64,000 bases of DNA from Thiocapsa roseopersicina (GTDB taxonomy: Bacteria > Pseudomonadota > Gammaproteobacteria > Chromatiales > Chromatiaceae). Both the position numbers and the translations under genes were made by a program. Of the stretch, positions 1-7,723 are shown piece after piece; position 1 is the stretch's first letter; each line of letters opens with the position of its first letter. Under the pieces are notes generated by a model. That model searched no databases. It worked only from the letters and a program-made list of their open reading frames with translations, and was not told the origin of the DNA. The stretch is from contig NZ_FNNZ01000008.1 in NCBI RefSeq assembly GCF_900106925.1, forward strand, positions 124,001 through 188,000, in the 5' to 3' direction.

Positions 1-148
1 CGCGTAAGCCGTCGAGCGTTCCTTGAGCCTCCTCCAGAAGCGCCTCGCGCCAGGCGAGCAGCTTGGTGCGAAAGTAGGCCAGCTGGCGCTCGCTCATGTA
101 CTCCTCATCGGGACCGGGAGAATAGTCGGACCCTGGATCCTCAGCCAT
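1..148 (-). CDS. dksA: DksA-family transcription factor, N-terminal part only
   Basis: The reading frame starts at ATG 148 behind a GAGGGGG ribosome-binding site and runs off the left edge, so only about 49 residues are visible. The segment EEYMSERQLAYFRTKLLAWR matches the start of the DksA coiled coil (E. coli DksA has EEYMNEAQLAHFRRILEAWR). DksA binds in the RNA polymerase secondary channel and works with ppGpp. The zinc-finger region lies outside the window, so I cannot tell canonical DksA from the cysteine-poor, zinc-independent DksA2 type. A Zur-like operator 30-52 bp upstream and a zinc uptake operon on the other side favour a zinc-starvation paralogue; that is inference. Confidence 0.8.
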   Translation of the reverse strand, partial: MAEDPGSDYSPGPDEEYMSERQLAYFRTKLLAWREALLEEAQGTLDGLR

Positions 149-594
149 AGGACACCCCCTCACCTTGACGCAGATCGAATATGTAATAACATAACACGCC
201 TTCGGCAACCTCCTTGAGTAGGCTAACCCGAACGCACTGTCGGCACCCGGACCATGCAACGCATCGGTCCCAACGCAACGCCGTGTTTGCGACCGAACGG
301 CCGCAGATCTCGCCGGTGCCGCCCGAGGCGTGCATCGCGCGTCGTCCACGGCCTCAGCCGGTTAGACCGCCGGCAATCCAAGTGACCTCCGCTGAGCATC
401 GCGTATTCGGGTGGCCTTCGGCAAGTCTATCGGAGGCAAGCCGGTCCGGGTCGCCGGTCCGGCCACCCAAAGCGCAAGCGGTCCACCGGGATGGTCGAGC
501 CAAAACCGCCCTTGCGCAGCGTTGCGGCTGAATCGGCCTCCGCCTATGCACCGGAGCATGACGTTCCTGCAATCCCAAAGAGCTCGCGTTACTT
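149..594. other. Divergent intergenic region, no gene recognised
   Basis: About 446 bp separate the dksA-like gene from the outer-membrane protein gene. Apart from the Zur-like site at its left end I see only short overlapping frames without family resemblance. A weak sigma-70-like pair (TTGCGG 522-527, TATGCA 545-550, 17-bp spacing) could serve the rightward operon. Confidence 0.4.
178..200 (-). promoter_or_regulatory. Zur-like operator upstream of the dksA-like gene
   Basis: The core GTAATAACATAACA (183-196) matches 12 of 14 positions of the enterobacterial Zur core GTTATAWTATAACA. Over 23 bp I count 14 matches at 21 informative positions. It lies just upstream of the divergent dksA-like gene, where it could repress that gene when zinc is sufficient. 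Confidence 0.6.
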
Positions 595-2238
595 ATGAAA
601 TGTTATAACATAAATTCAGGGGGTACGCTGACGGATGGGCTTGCGATCCGGCACCGGCTCACGCGAGGATCCGAGCTACAGATCGCCATCGCATTGGCCT
701 TGCTGACACCGATGACCGCGTTCCCCGCCACGGACAACGAGATCGCGGAGCTCCGGGCGATGGTGGATCAGATGAAATCCCAGTACGAGCGCCGGATCCA
801 GGATCTCGAGTCCCGCCTCGCGAAGGCCGAGCGTGACGCGACCAAGGCCGCAACGCGCTCGGATGCGGATGAGGTACCCTTGGAGCAAGCCGACCGGATC
901 GCCTCGACCGAGTCGCAGCCGATGACGGCACCGCCTGTCATGCCTCCCGCGAGCCCGGAGTCGGGCAAGACCGGTCTCGGTGCACTGAGCTCGGGCAATG
1001 CATTCAACCCGCAGATCTCGGTCTTCCTCGACGGCAATTATTACCACGACGGAATCGACGGCGAGGGCGCCACGCTCGTCGGGCTTGCCTATCAACCGTC
1101 GCGCGGTGCAGACCAGGTTCACGACCACGAGGAGGACGGAGACCATGCGCACGGCCTCACCGAGAATGGCTTCAACTTCCGCGAGGCCGAGATCGCCTTC
1201 TCCGCCACTGTCGACCCCTACTTCGATGGCTCCCTGTTCCTCGCGATCGACGGGGACGGTACCGTCGAGCTGGAAGAGGGCTATTTTCAGACGCGCAGCC
1301 TCCCGGCCGGCTTGCGCGTAAAAGGCGGCAAGTTCCTCAGCGATTTCGGCTACATCAACCGGCAGCATCCCCATCAGTGGGACTTCGTCGATCAAAACCT
1401 GCCTTACCTCAATCTGCTCGGCCCGCACGGGCTTCAGGACACCGGGCTTCAACTGACCTGGCTCCCGAAGCTGCCCTTCTATACCCTGCTCGGCGTCGAA
1501 GGCCTGCAAGGCAACCAGGAGATATTCGGCGCAACCTTGGGCGACGACGACCGGGCGGCGCTGGAGCTCGGCGACACCGACGACGGCCCGCGACTCTGGA
1601 CCGCCTTCGCCAAGGTCGCGCCCGACATCGGGATCAATCATGCGCTTCAGCTCGGGCTGTCCTATGCGAACAACAACCAGCATCAAGAGGTGCAAGAGCA
1701 CACCCATGCTCACGGCGACGACGACGCGCAGGACGACGATTACGAAATCGAGATCCACCGCAGCGGTCTCGCCGGCGACGCACGACTGTGGGGTGTCGAC
1801 CTCGTCTACAAGTACGACGGCGGCGGCGCCCACGGACACAAGAGCTTCAAGTTTCAGAGCGAGTACCTTCGCTCGATCAAGGATATGACGATCACCTCGA
1901 GCGTCCATCCGGAGATCATCGGCTCACGCCGCACATTCACCACGGACGGGCTCTATGCCCAGGCGATCTACGGATTCGCCCCGAAATGGACGGCCGGCCT
2001 CCGTTACGATGTGCTCGGGATGACCAACGAGATCAGCGACGGAGGCAAGGATGCGGGCTTCGGCTCGTCGGATCGTTGGACATTCGATGTCACCTGGAAC
2101 CTCTCGGAGTTCTCCCGACTGCGCGCCCAGTATGCGCACAACGACATCCTGGTGGCTCCCGGCGAGCGCGAGCGGTTCGACGCCTTCTATCTTCAGTTCC
2201 TGGTGAGTATGGGCTCGCATGGGGCGCACGCCTTCTGA
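595..2238 (+). CDS. Histidine-rich outer-membrane beta-barrel protein, probable zinc-responsive porin
   Basis: A 547-residue exported protein. It has a signal-like hydrophobic stretch (about residues 31-45), a short coiled coil (about 46-82), a low-complexity linker, then alternating aromatic/polar strands typical of an outer-membrane barrel and a C-terminal phenylalanine. Two acidic histidine-rich loops (around residues 177-185, DHEEDGDHAH, and 363-375, HTHAHGDDDAQDDD) look like metal-binding loops. It is first in a plus-strand run with znuA-, znuC- and znuB-like genes behind a Zur-like site, so a role in zinc passage across the outer membrane is likely. ATG 595 is the only standard start before the hydrophobic stretch, but it overlaps the operator and lacks a good ribosome-binding site. 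A non-standard CTG at 628 follows a GGGGG run. Substrate is inferred, not shown. Confidence 0.75.
   Translation: MKCYNINSGGTLTDGLAIRHRLTRGSELQIAIALALLTPMTAFPATDNEIAELRAMVDQMKSQYERRIQDLESRLAKAERDATKAATRSDADEVPLEQADRIASTESQPMTAPPVMPPASPESGKTGLGALSSGNAFNPQISVFLDGNYYHDGIDGEGATLVGLAYQPSRGADQVHDHEEDGDHAHGLTENGFNFREAEIAFSATVDPYFDGSLFLAIDGDGTVELEEGYFQTRSLPAGLRVKGGKFLSDFGYINRQHPHQWDFVDQNLPYLNLLGPHGLQDTGLQLTWLPKLPFYTLLGVEGLQGNQEIFGATLGDDDRAALELGDTDDGPRLWTAFAKVAPDIGINHALQLGLSYANNNQHQEVQEHTHAHGDDDAQDDDYEIEIHRSGLAGDARLWGVDLVYKYDGGGAHGHKSFKFQSEYLRSIKDMTITSSVHPEIIGSRRTFTTDGLYAQAIYGFAPKWTAGLRYDVLGMTNEISDGGKDAGFGSSDRWTFDVTWNLSEFSRLRAQYAHNDILVAPGERERFDAFYLQFLVSMGSHGAHAF
597..619 (+). promoter_or_regulatory. 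Zur-like operator overlapping the start of the zinc operon
   Basis: The left half GAAATGTTATA (597-607) is identical to the enterobacterial Zur consensus half-site, and ATGTTATAACAT (600-611) is a perfect 12-bp palindrome. The site begins at the third base of the ATG assigned to the outer-membrane protein gene, so the operator sits in the first codons or the real initiation site is further downstream. Confidence 0.75.
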
Positions 2239-2394
2239 AATCGCGTCCCGTGCGACGTGCAGCGGGTTGACTCGGGATCGGGCCACCCATGTGTCCGCGA
2301 TCCTGGAGTCGCCGCGATTTCAGGATGGATCGGTCTTGATTGGGATCGGGTCGAGGTGGTCGCTTTGTTTAACGCGGTTGACGCGAGAGTCGTG

Positions 2395-3300
2395 ATGGTC
2401 AAAGGTTTTGTTGTTTCCGTTCTCGCGGGGATGCTCGGGGGTCTGCTGACCTTCGGGGCAGCGCAGGCCGCCGAGCTCAATGTCGTGGCGACCAACTCGA
2501 GTATGGGCGCATTGGCTCGCACGGTCGGTGCCGGGCGCGTGCAGGTCACGATGCTGGCCTCGCCGGATCGCGATCTACACATGCTCCAAGCCAAGCCGAC
2601 CATGATTCGTGCGCTACGCGATGCGGATCTGGTCGTCGCCGTGGGCGCGGAGCTCGAGGTCGGCTGGCTGCCGGTGGCGATCGGCAGCGCCGCCAACCCG
2701 CGGATCCTGCCCGGCCAGCCGGGCTATTTCGAGGCCGCTGCCCAGGTGGATCTGCTGGAGGGCGGTTCGCCGGCAGACCGTACGCTCGGCGATGTCCATC
2801 CGGTCGGCAACCCGCACGTGAACATGGATCCCGTGCGGATGGCGATCGTCGCATCCGCAATGAGCGAGCGCATGGCACAGCTCGATCCTGCGGGCGGCGA
2901 GACCTATCGGGCCAACGCGCGGTCCTTCGCCGCCGCGGTCGAGCAACGCATGGACGCTTGGCAAGCCCGGCTGGCGGGTGCGCCGGGCGTGGTCCTCTAT
3001 CATCGGGATGCGCTCTACCTGCTCGATCGCTTCGGGGTTCAGCTGCTGGGCACCATCGAGGAGATCCCGGGCGTACCGCCGACAGCCCAGCAGATCAAGA
3101 CCCTGTCCGAGAAGCTTCGGGATCGATCCGGCGTAATCGTCTATGCCCCTTATGCGTCTGCGCAGGCACCCGAACGCCTCGCCAAGAGCCTGGGATGGGA
3201 AGCCCGCCGTCTCTCGCTCGACCCACCGATGGGTGCCGACGGAAGCGGCTATCTCGACCACATCGACCTCTGGGTGCAGACGTTGGCTCCGGCTCGTTGA
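2395..3300 (+). CDS. znuA: Zinc/manganese ABC transporter periplasmic binding protein
   Basis: A 301-residue cluster A-I (ZnuA/TroA-like) binding protein that delivers a divalent metal to the inner-membrane transporter. Residues 1-26 form a signal peptide ending AAQAA. The likely ligands are visible in family order: His62 (LHMLQAKP), His141 (NPHVNMDP), His203 (LYHRDALYL) and an acidic residue near 282. It lacks the histidine-rich loop of many ZnuA proteins; the upstream outer-membrane protein carries such loops instead. ATG 2395 has GAGAG just upstream, and the longer frame to 2257 has no signal-peptide logic. The stop overlaps the TTG start of the ATPase gene. Zinc is preferred over manganese because of the Zur-like operators. 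Confidence 0.88.
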   Translation: MVKGFVVSVLAGMLGGLLTFGAAQAAELNVVATNSSMGALARTVGAGRVQVTMLASPDRDLHMLQAKPTMIRALRDADLVVAVGAELEVGWLPVAIGSAANPRILPGQPGYFEAAAQVDLLEGGSPADRTLGDVHPVGNPHVNMDPVRMAIVASAMSERMAQLDPAGGETYRANARSFAAAVEQRMDAWQARLAGAPGVVLYHRDALYLLDRFGVQLLGTIEEIPGVPPTAQQIKTLSEKLRDRSGVIVYAPYASAQAPERLAKSLGWEARRLSLDPPMGADGSGYLDHIDLWVQTLAPAR

Positions 3301-3896
3301 GCACGCCGCTGCTGCGTGTCGAGGGTCTCGTCGCCGGCTATGGCCGGCCGGTGGTCGGGCCCCTCTCGCTCGACGTCTTCCCCGGCGAGGTCGTCGGTCT
3401 TTGGGGTGCGAACGGGTGCGGCAAGTCCACGCTGCTCAACGCCATTGCCGACCGCGCGGACCTGCTCGCCGGACGGATCCTGCGGATGCCCGGTCTGGTC
3501 ATCGCCTATCAGGCGCAGCAGCCGATCCGCCTGCCGAGCATGCCGGTGACGGGACGCGAGCTGCTGCGCTTTACCGGCACATCCCTGCAGGAGATGCCCG
3601 CCGCCCTCCAAGCGGTTTCGAGACAGCGCATCGACCGCCTGAGCGGCGGTCAATATCAGCTTCTGTGCGTCTGGGCCGCCATCGCCGGTCGGGCCGACCT
3701 GATCCTGCTCGACGAGCCCACCAACAATCTCGACCCGGAGCGGGAGGCCCTGTTGACCGAGATGCTGACCCCGAGCCGGCTCGCCCGTCGCGACACGAGC
3801 GGCGCGCGACTGCTCCCGGACCGGGGCGTGCTGCTCGTCAGCCACGAGCGGCGATTTCTCGAGGATGCCTGCTCGCGGATGATCGAGATCGCATGA
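3297..3896 (+). CDS. znuC: Metal ABC transporter ATP-binding protein
   Basis: A 199-residue ABC ATPase powering the metal importer. Walker A is GANGCGKST, the signature is RLSGGQYQL, and Walker B is LILLDEPTNNLD followed by the switch histidine in VLLVSHERR. It is shorter than typical ZnuC (about 230-250 residues) and has no C-terminal extension. The start chosen is TTG 3297, whose last two bases belong to the znuA stop codon (TTGA overlap), implying translational coupling. The stop overlaps the ATG of the permease gene (ATGA). Confidence 0.87.
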   Translation: MSTPLLRVEGLVAGYGRPVVGPLSLDVFPGEVVGLWGANGCGKSTLLNAIADRADLLAGRILRMPGLVIAYQAQQPIRLPSMPVTGRELLRFTGTSLQEMPAALQAVSRQRIDRLSGGQYQLLCVWAAIAGRADLILLDEPTNNLDPEREALLTEMLTPSRLARRDTSGARLLPDRGVLLVSHERRFLEDACSRMIEIA

Positions 3897-4723
3897 GCGC
3901 GCTCGATCTCGTTCTGGATCCCTTATTTCGGCTGCCGCTGATCACCGGAATGGCCATCGCGCTGGTCTTGCCGCCGATCGGGGCCTTGCTCCTGCTTCGC
4001 GATGAATGGCTGGCCGCACTCGGACTGGCGCATCTGGCCGCCGCGAGTGCACTGCTCGGACTCGCGCTCGGGCTGCCGGCGGTGCTCGGTGCGCCGCTCG
4101 GTGCGCTGGCCGGCGGCGCGGTCAAATCATTCACCGGCGCACGCGGCAATCTCGCCTACGGGTTCATGATCCTGTTCGGGTGGTCGGCGCTCTTTCTGAT
4201 CGCGGCCAACACCAGTCTCGGCGCGACACTCGGGCATGCGCTCGTCGACGGTCAGCTCTATTTCGCGGGGGCACTGGAGTTGATTGCCGCACTCGCGCTC
4301 GCCGGGCTCGCCGCAGCCGCCCTGCCCCGGCTGATACCTCTGCTGATGCGCGCCCGTTTCTTTCCACACGACGAGACTGCGAACCGCCTGCCGGCGCACC
4401 GCTGGCACCTGAGCTTCGACCTCTTGACCGCGCTGGCGATGGCGATCGGCACCGCGACCGTCGGCCTGATGGGTGCCTTCGCACTCGTCTTGGTGCCGGC
4501 CTGGATCGCCTTTCGAATTGCCCCCGGCTGGACCTGGACGCTGGTGCTCTGTGGTCTGATCGGTGCCGGCGGCTATCTTCTGGCCTACCTCGCGGCACTG
4601 ACGCTGGATCAGCCCTTCGGTCCGGTGCTGGTCGCGGCGCTGATCACGCTGGCCGCGACGGTCGAGGCGGGGCGAGGTCTGATCGGGATCACTCGCGCCC
4701 GCCTGCGGCGAAAGCAGCGCTAA
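3893..4723 (+). CDS. znuB: Metal ABC transporter permease
   Basis: A 276-residue integral membrane protein of the ABC-3 family with about eight hydrophobic segments, the membrane channel partner of the two preceding genes. Its ATG overlaps the znuC-like stop by four bases. The C-terminus ends in basic residues (RARLRRKQR). The stop codon TAA (4721-4723) is inside the end of a palindromic repeat that fills the gap to the convergent nudF-like gene. The family also transports manganese or iron, but the operators point to zinc. Confidence 0.87.
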   Translation: MSALDLVLDPLFRLPLITGMAIALVLPPIGALLLLRDEWLAALGLAHLAAASALLGLALGLPAVLGAPLGALAGGAVKSFTGARGNLAYGFMILFGWSALFLIAANTSLGATLGHALVDGQLYFAGALELIAALALAGLAAAALPRLIPLLMRARFFPHDETANRLPAHRWHLSFDLLTALAMAIGTATVGLMGAFALVLVPAWIAFRIAPGWTWTLVLCGLIGAGGYLLAYLAALTLDQPFGPVLVAALITLAATVEAGRGLIGITRARLRRKQR

Positions 4724-4913
4724 ACCGCGCCCAGCGCGGTATGCGATGTTTTTGGATGGGATCGGCTCCGGCAGTTTTGACAACCGCTGGAGACGCCACG
4801 GCTTAAGACTTTAAAAAACATGTCATTTTAAACCGTGTCCCCGCTAAGGGCCGTGGATGTACCAAACGTCGAACTCACGCAAAAGTTAGCAACTCGCTCT
4901 GGACGCGGTTTAA
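4720..4913. repeat. Composite palindromic element (two ~87-bp units, stop-to-stop between znuB and nudF)
   Basis: Unit 1 (4720-4807) begins CTAAACCGCGCC and ends with a degenerate CCACGGCTTAAG. Unit 2 (4828-4913) has ends TTAAACCGTGTCC and GGACGCGGTTTAA. A 20-bp A/T-rich spacer (4808-4827) separates them. The znuB TAA (4721-4723) and the nudF TAA (4910-4912, minus) are both within the outer ends, so the element covers exactly the space between the two convergent genes. Unit 1 matches 5597-5683 and 13898-13984 in inverted orientation; unit 2 matches 5492-5575 inverted. A bidirectional terminator or mRNA 3'-end structure is a reasonable reading. Confidence 0.85.
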
Positions 4914-5476
4914 CAGCCGGCGTCCTCGGAGAGCATTTCGAGGGCACCCTTGATCATGCCGTGTGCGCGATAGAGACCGATGAGCGTCTTGGCGTCCGTG
5001 ATCTCGCCGTCGTTGCACCAATCGAGCGCTTGGGCCAGAGGCAGCCAATGGATCTCGATCAGCTCGTCCTGCTCATGGACGTGGGGCTGGCGAGTCAGCC
5101 CGCGGGCCATCCAGAGATGAATCACCTCGGTGAAGACCCCCGGCGAGCTGTGCATCGGCCCGAGATCGGTCCAATCCTCGGCGAGCAGACCCGCCTCTTC
5201 CGCCAATTCTCGGGTCGCGGTCTCGATCGGCGTCTCGCCCGGGTCGATCTTTCCGGCCGGAAGCTCCCAGAGCCAGCCGTCCGCCGCATGTCGAAACTGA
5301 CGCAGCAGACAGACGCGGTCCTGCTCGTCCAAGGCGACCGTTGCAGCCCCGCCGGGGTGGCGGATGATCTCGAGCTGCACCTCGTGCCCGGAGGGCATAG
5401 CGACAGTCTCGAGGGCGACGTCGATCACCCGCCCTTGAAAAACTGGCTCACGTTTCAGGATCCGTGCTTCGGTCAT
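4910..5476 (-). CDS. nudF: Nudix hydrolase, ADP-ribose pyrophosphatase type
   Basis: A 188-residue Nudix protein, expected to hydrolyse ADP-ribose or related nucleoside diphosphate sugars in the cytoplasm. The Nudix box is intact: GKIDPGETPIETATRELAEE followed by AGL, about residues 75-97. Start ATG 5476 has GAGG about 10 bases upstream. The gene stands alone and is bracketed by two inverted copies of a ~193-bp composite repeat; its TAA stop lies in the right end of one copy. Length and motif fit NudF, though the exact substrate is not fixed by sequence. Confidence 0.88.
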   Translation of the reverse strand: MTEARILKREPVFQGRVIDVALETVAMPSGHEVQLEIIRHPGGAATVALDEQDRVCLLRQFRHAADGWLWELPAGKIDPGETPIETATRELAEEAGLLAEDWTDLGPMHSSPGVFTEVIHLWMARGLTRQPHVHEQDELIEIHWLPLAQALDWCNDGEITDAKTLIGLYRAHGMIKGALEMLSEDAGC

Positions 5477-5491
5477 GGGAGATTCCTCGAT

Positions 5492-5683
5492 CTAAACCGC
5501 ATCCAGAGCGAGATGCTCATTTTCGAGCGAGCTCGACGTTTTGTGCATCCATGACGCTTGGCGGGACGCAGTTTAAAAAATATATTTTTTAATAAGTTAA
5601 ACCGCGCCAACTCCAACGCCCGTCAAGTCTGCCGGGGCCGATCCCATCCAAAAACATCGCATACCGCGTTGGGCGCGGTTTAG
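5492..5683. repeat. Composite palindromic element, inverted copy upstream of nudF
   Basis: Units 5492-5575 (ends CTAAACCGCATCC and GGGACGCAGTTTA) and 5597-5683 (ends TTAAACCGCGCC and GGCGCGGTTTAG) are separated by a 21-bp spacer. Read on the minus strand, unit order and sequence match the element at 4720-4913, so nudF sits inside a ~960-bp inverted-repeat-bounded segment. The left end stops about 16 bp before the nudF ATG, within its leader or promoter. Confidence 0.85.
5573..5592. repeat. Perfect 20-bp A/T palindrome in the repeat spacer
   Basis: TTAAAAAATATATTTTTTAA is a perfect palindrome across the spacer of the composite repeat. The spacer of the other copy (4810-4832) keeps an imperfect form, TTTAAAAAACATGTCATTTT. 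In RNA it would give a U-rich hairpin, in DNA a flexible or cruciform-prone site. Confidence 0.8.
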
Positions 5684-5771
5684 TCGTTTTGGAAACGGCC
5701 GCCGGCAAACCCTAAACTAACGATCCGAGACCGATCCGACAAGGCGAATCGGCCAGCTGCAGGGACCCCGC

Positions 5772-7274
5772 ATGTCGAGCCAGAATCCGCTCCTCCTCGC
5801 ATTCACCTTCACCGTCTATTTCGCGGCGGTCTGGATGATCGGTTGGTATGCCTATCGGCGCACCCGGGATCTGTCCGATTTCATCCTCGGCGGCCGGCGA
5901 CTCGGCAGCGGGGTCGCCGCATTGAGCGCCAGCGCCTCGGACATGAGCGGCTGGCTGCTGCTCGGCCTCCCCGGATTCGCCTACGCCGCCGGCGTAGAGT
6001 CGATCTGGCTCGCCGGCGGCCTCTTGCTCGGCACCTGGGCGAATTGGCGCCTCGTCGCGGCCCGCCTGCGTGTCTTCAGCATGGCGTACGGCAACGCCCT
6101 GACCCTGCCGGAGTATTTCGCCAACCGATTCGAAGACCGGGCCGGATGGCTGCGCGGCATCGCCGCCTTCTTCATCCTGCTGTTTTTTCTGCTCTACACC
6201 AGCGCCGGCTTGGTAGCCGGGGGCAAGCTCTTCCAATCCGTATTCGGGCTGCCTTACCTCTGGGCGGTGGCGATCGGCGTCCTGTCCATCATGGTCTACA
6301 CCGCGGTCGGCGGATTTCTGGCGGTCTCCTGGACCGACGTCCTGCAGGGGATGCTGATGGCGGTGGCCCTGGTCGCCGTGCCTTGGGTGGCCCTGTCGCA
6401 GATCGGAGATACCGGGTTGGCGCTCGAGGTGATCGAGGCCGCGAACCCGAACCTCCTGGATCCCTTCACCCGCGCCGACGGCAGCGCATTGGGCTTCATC
6501 GGTATCGTCTCCCTGGCGGCCTGGGGCCTGGGTTATTTCGGTCAGCCGCACATCCTCGCCCGATTTCAGGCCATCGCCTCGCCGCAAAAGGTTCCGCTGG
6601 CCCGTTGGATCGCCGTCACCTGGGTCGCGGTCACGCTCGCGGGCGCCACCTTGACCGGTCTTGCAGGCATCCTGATCATCGAGCAGCCGCTCGCGGCCGA
6701 GGCGCGCGAGACCGTCTTCATCCTGCTCGTGGATCTGCTGTTTCATCCGTTGATCGCGGGTTTTCTCCTGGCCGCCATCCTTGCCGCGATCATGAGTACC
6801 GCCGACTCCCAGCTGTTGGTGTCCTCGTCTACCTTCACCGAAGACCTCTATCGAACCCTGCTCCGGCGCAAGGCCGGGACGCGCGAGCTGGTCGCCGTCG
6901 GGCGGATCACGGTCGTCGCGATCTCGGCCGCTGCCTTTTGGCTGGCGCTGGATCCGGATGCCATGGTGCTCGATCTGGTCGCCTACGCCTGGGCCGGATT
7001 CGGTGCGGCCTTCGGTCCGGCACTGGTCCTGTCGTTGTATTGGCCGCGCATGACCGGGCTCGGTGCGCTCGCCGGTATCCTGGTCGGCGGCTTGACGGTC
7101 TTGGGATGGCGGCAGCTCCAAGGCGGACTCTTCGACCTGTACGAGATCGTGCCGGGCATCCTCTTCGCAACGATTGCGATCGTTTTGGTCAGTCGCGCGG
7201 ACAAGAGCAAACACGAGGGACTCGCTGCGCGCTTCGCCAAGGTCGAGGCCGAGCTGAAGGTACCGCCGGCATGA
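5772..7274 (+). CDS. putP: Sodium/proline symporter
   Basis: A 500-residue sodium:solute symporter family protein of the inner membrane that takes up proline with Na+. About 12-13 hydrophobic segments are visible. Family hallmarks include SDFILGGRRLG near residue 40, SASASDMSGWLLLGLPG (about 56-72) and STADSQLLVSSS (about 344-355), all PutP-like. Start ATG 5772 follows an AGGGA site. The stop overlaps the ATG of a 65-residue ORF (ATGA). A nearby inverted repeat element occupies part of its upstream region. Confidence 0.9.
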   Translation: MSSQNPLLLAFTFTVYFAAVWMIGWYAYRRTRDLSDFILGGRRLGSGVAALSASASDMSGWLLLGLPGFAYAAGVESIWLAGGLLLGTWANWRLVAARLRVFSMAYGNALTLPEYFANRFEDRAGWLRGIAAFFILLFFLLYTSAGLVAGGKLFQSVFGLPYLWAVAIGVLSIMVYTAVGGFLAVSWTDVLQGMLMAVALVAVPWVALSQIGDTGLALEVIEAANPNLLDPFTRADGSALGFIGIVSLAAWGLGYFGQPHILARFQAIASPQKVPLARWIAVTWVAVTLAGATLTGLAGILIIEQPLAAEARETVFILLVDLLFHPLIAGFLLAAILAAIMSTADSQLLVSSSTFTEDLYRTLLRRKAGTRELVAVGRITVVAISAAAFWLALDPDAMVLDLVAYAWAGFGAAFGPALVLSLYWPRMTGLGALAGILVGGLTVLGWRQLQGGLFDLYEIVPGILFATIAIVLVSRADKSKHEGLAARFAKVEAELKVPPA

Positions 7275-7468
7275 GCGAGCGGCCCGAGACACCGAGCGCC
7301 GGCCCGCCCATGCGCGAGTGGAACGATCTCGGCACCGAGGAGCAGACCGCGCTCTTGATCGAGTATGGCTATCATCTGGAGCAGCTTCCCCCGACCTGCG
7401 ATCTCCGCACCAAGGTCGAGCGTCTCCGTGAGTGGCTGCAGGGCCGCGGGATCCGCTACAGGGGGTGA
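7271..7468 (+). CDS. Small hypothetical protein coupled to putP
   Basis: A 65-residue acidic, soluble protein whose ATG overlaps the putP stop codon by four bases, so it is probably co-translated. The sequence is rich in Glu/Leu (EEQTALLIEYGYHLEQLPPT) and ends GIRYRG. It has no signal peptide or membrane segment. I do not recognise the family. Coupling suggests a function linked to proline uptake or simply operon membership. Confidence 0.65.
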   Translation: MSERPETPSAGPPMREWNDLGTEEQTALLIEYGYHLEQLPPTCDLRTKVERLREWLQGRGIRYRG

Positions 7469-7517
7469 GGCTGTGGGCAAGCGTCGATGGGCAGGACGAG
7501 GGCCGACAAAGACAGCT

Positions 7518-7552
7518 GCCGTCATAGCGCCGTCATCAAACCTCAATAGAAT
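7518..7552 (+). promoter_or_regulatory. Pho box and -10 region upstream of phoB
   Basis: Two CCGTCAT repeats (7519-7525 and 7530-7536) are spaced 11 bp start to start, the PhoB half-site arrangement (consensus CTGTCAT repeated with 4-bp spacer). TAGAAT (7547-7552) lies 10 bp further, where a Pho promoter -10 is expected. This supports phosphate-starvation autoregulation of phoB-phoR, with a leader of about 170 bases. Confidence 0.7.
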
Positions 7553-7723
7553 GCGCGTCAGTCGACTTGCCTCAACAGGCGAGGCCACGTAAACCTCGGC
7601 GAACCCGCGCTGCGAATGCGAGGTCATCACCTGAACCGCGTCGACGGCAACGGTGGGAAGCCCCTGCCGGGCCGAGGCTCTTTCGAAACATCACGGATCA
7701 CTGCTGAAGCGGTTCAGAACACC

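Noticed and set aside
676-1908. A 410-residue minus-strand frame opposite the outer-membrane protein.
   Set aside because: Shadow of the plus-strand gene with its signal, linker and His-rich loops; no domain resemblance.
4700-5700. Reading the repeats around nudF as an insertion sequence.
   Set aside because: No transposase is encoded, and the Nudix gene is a normal housekeeping-type gene; called repeats only.
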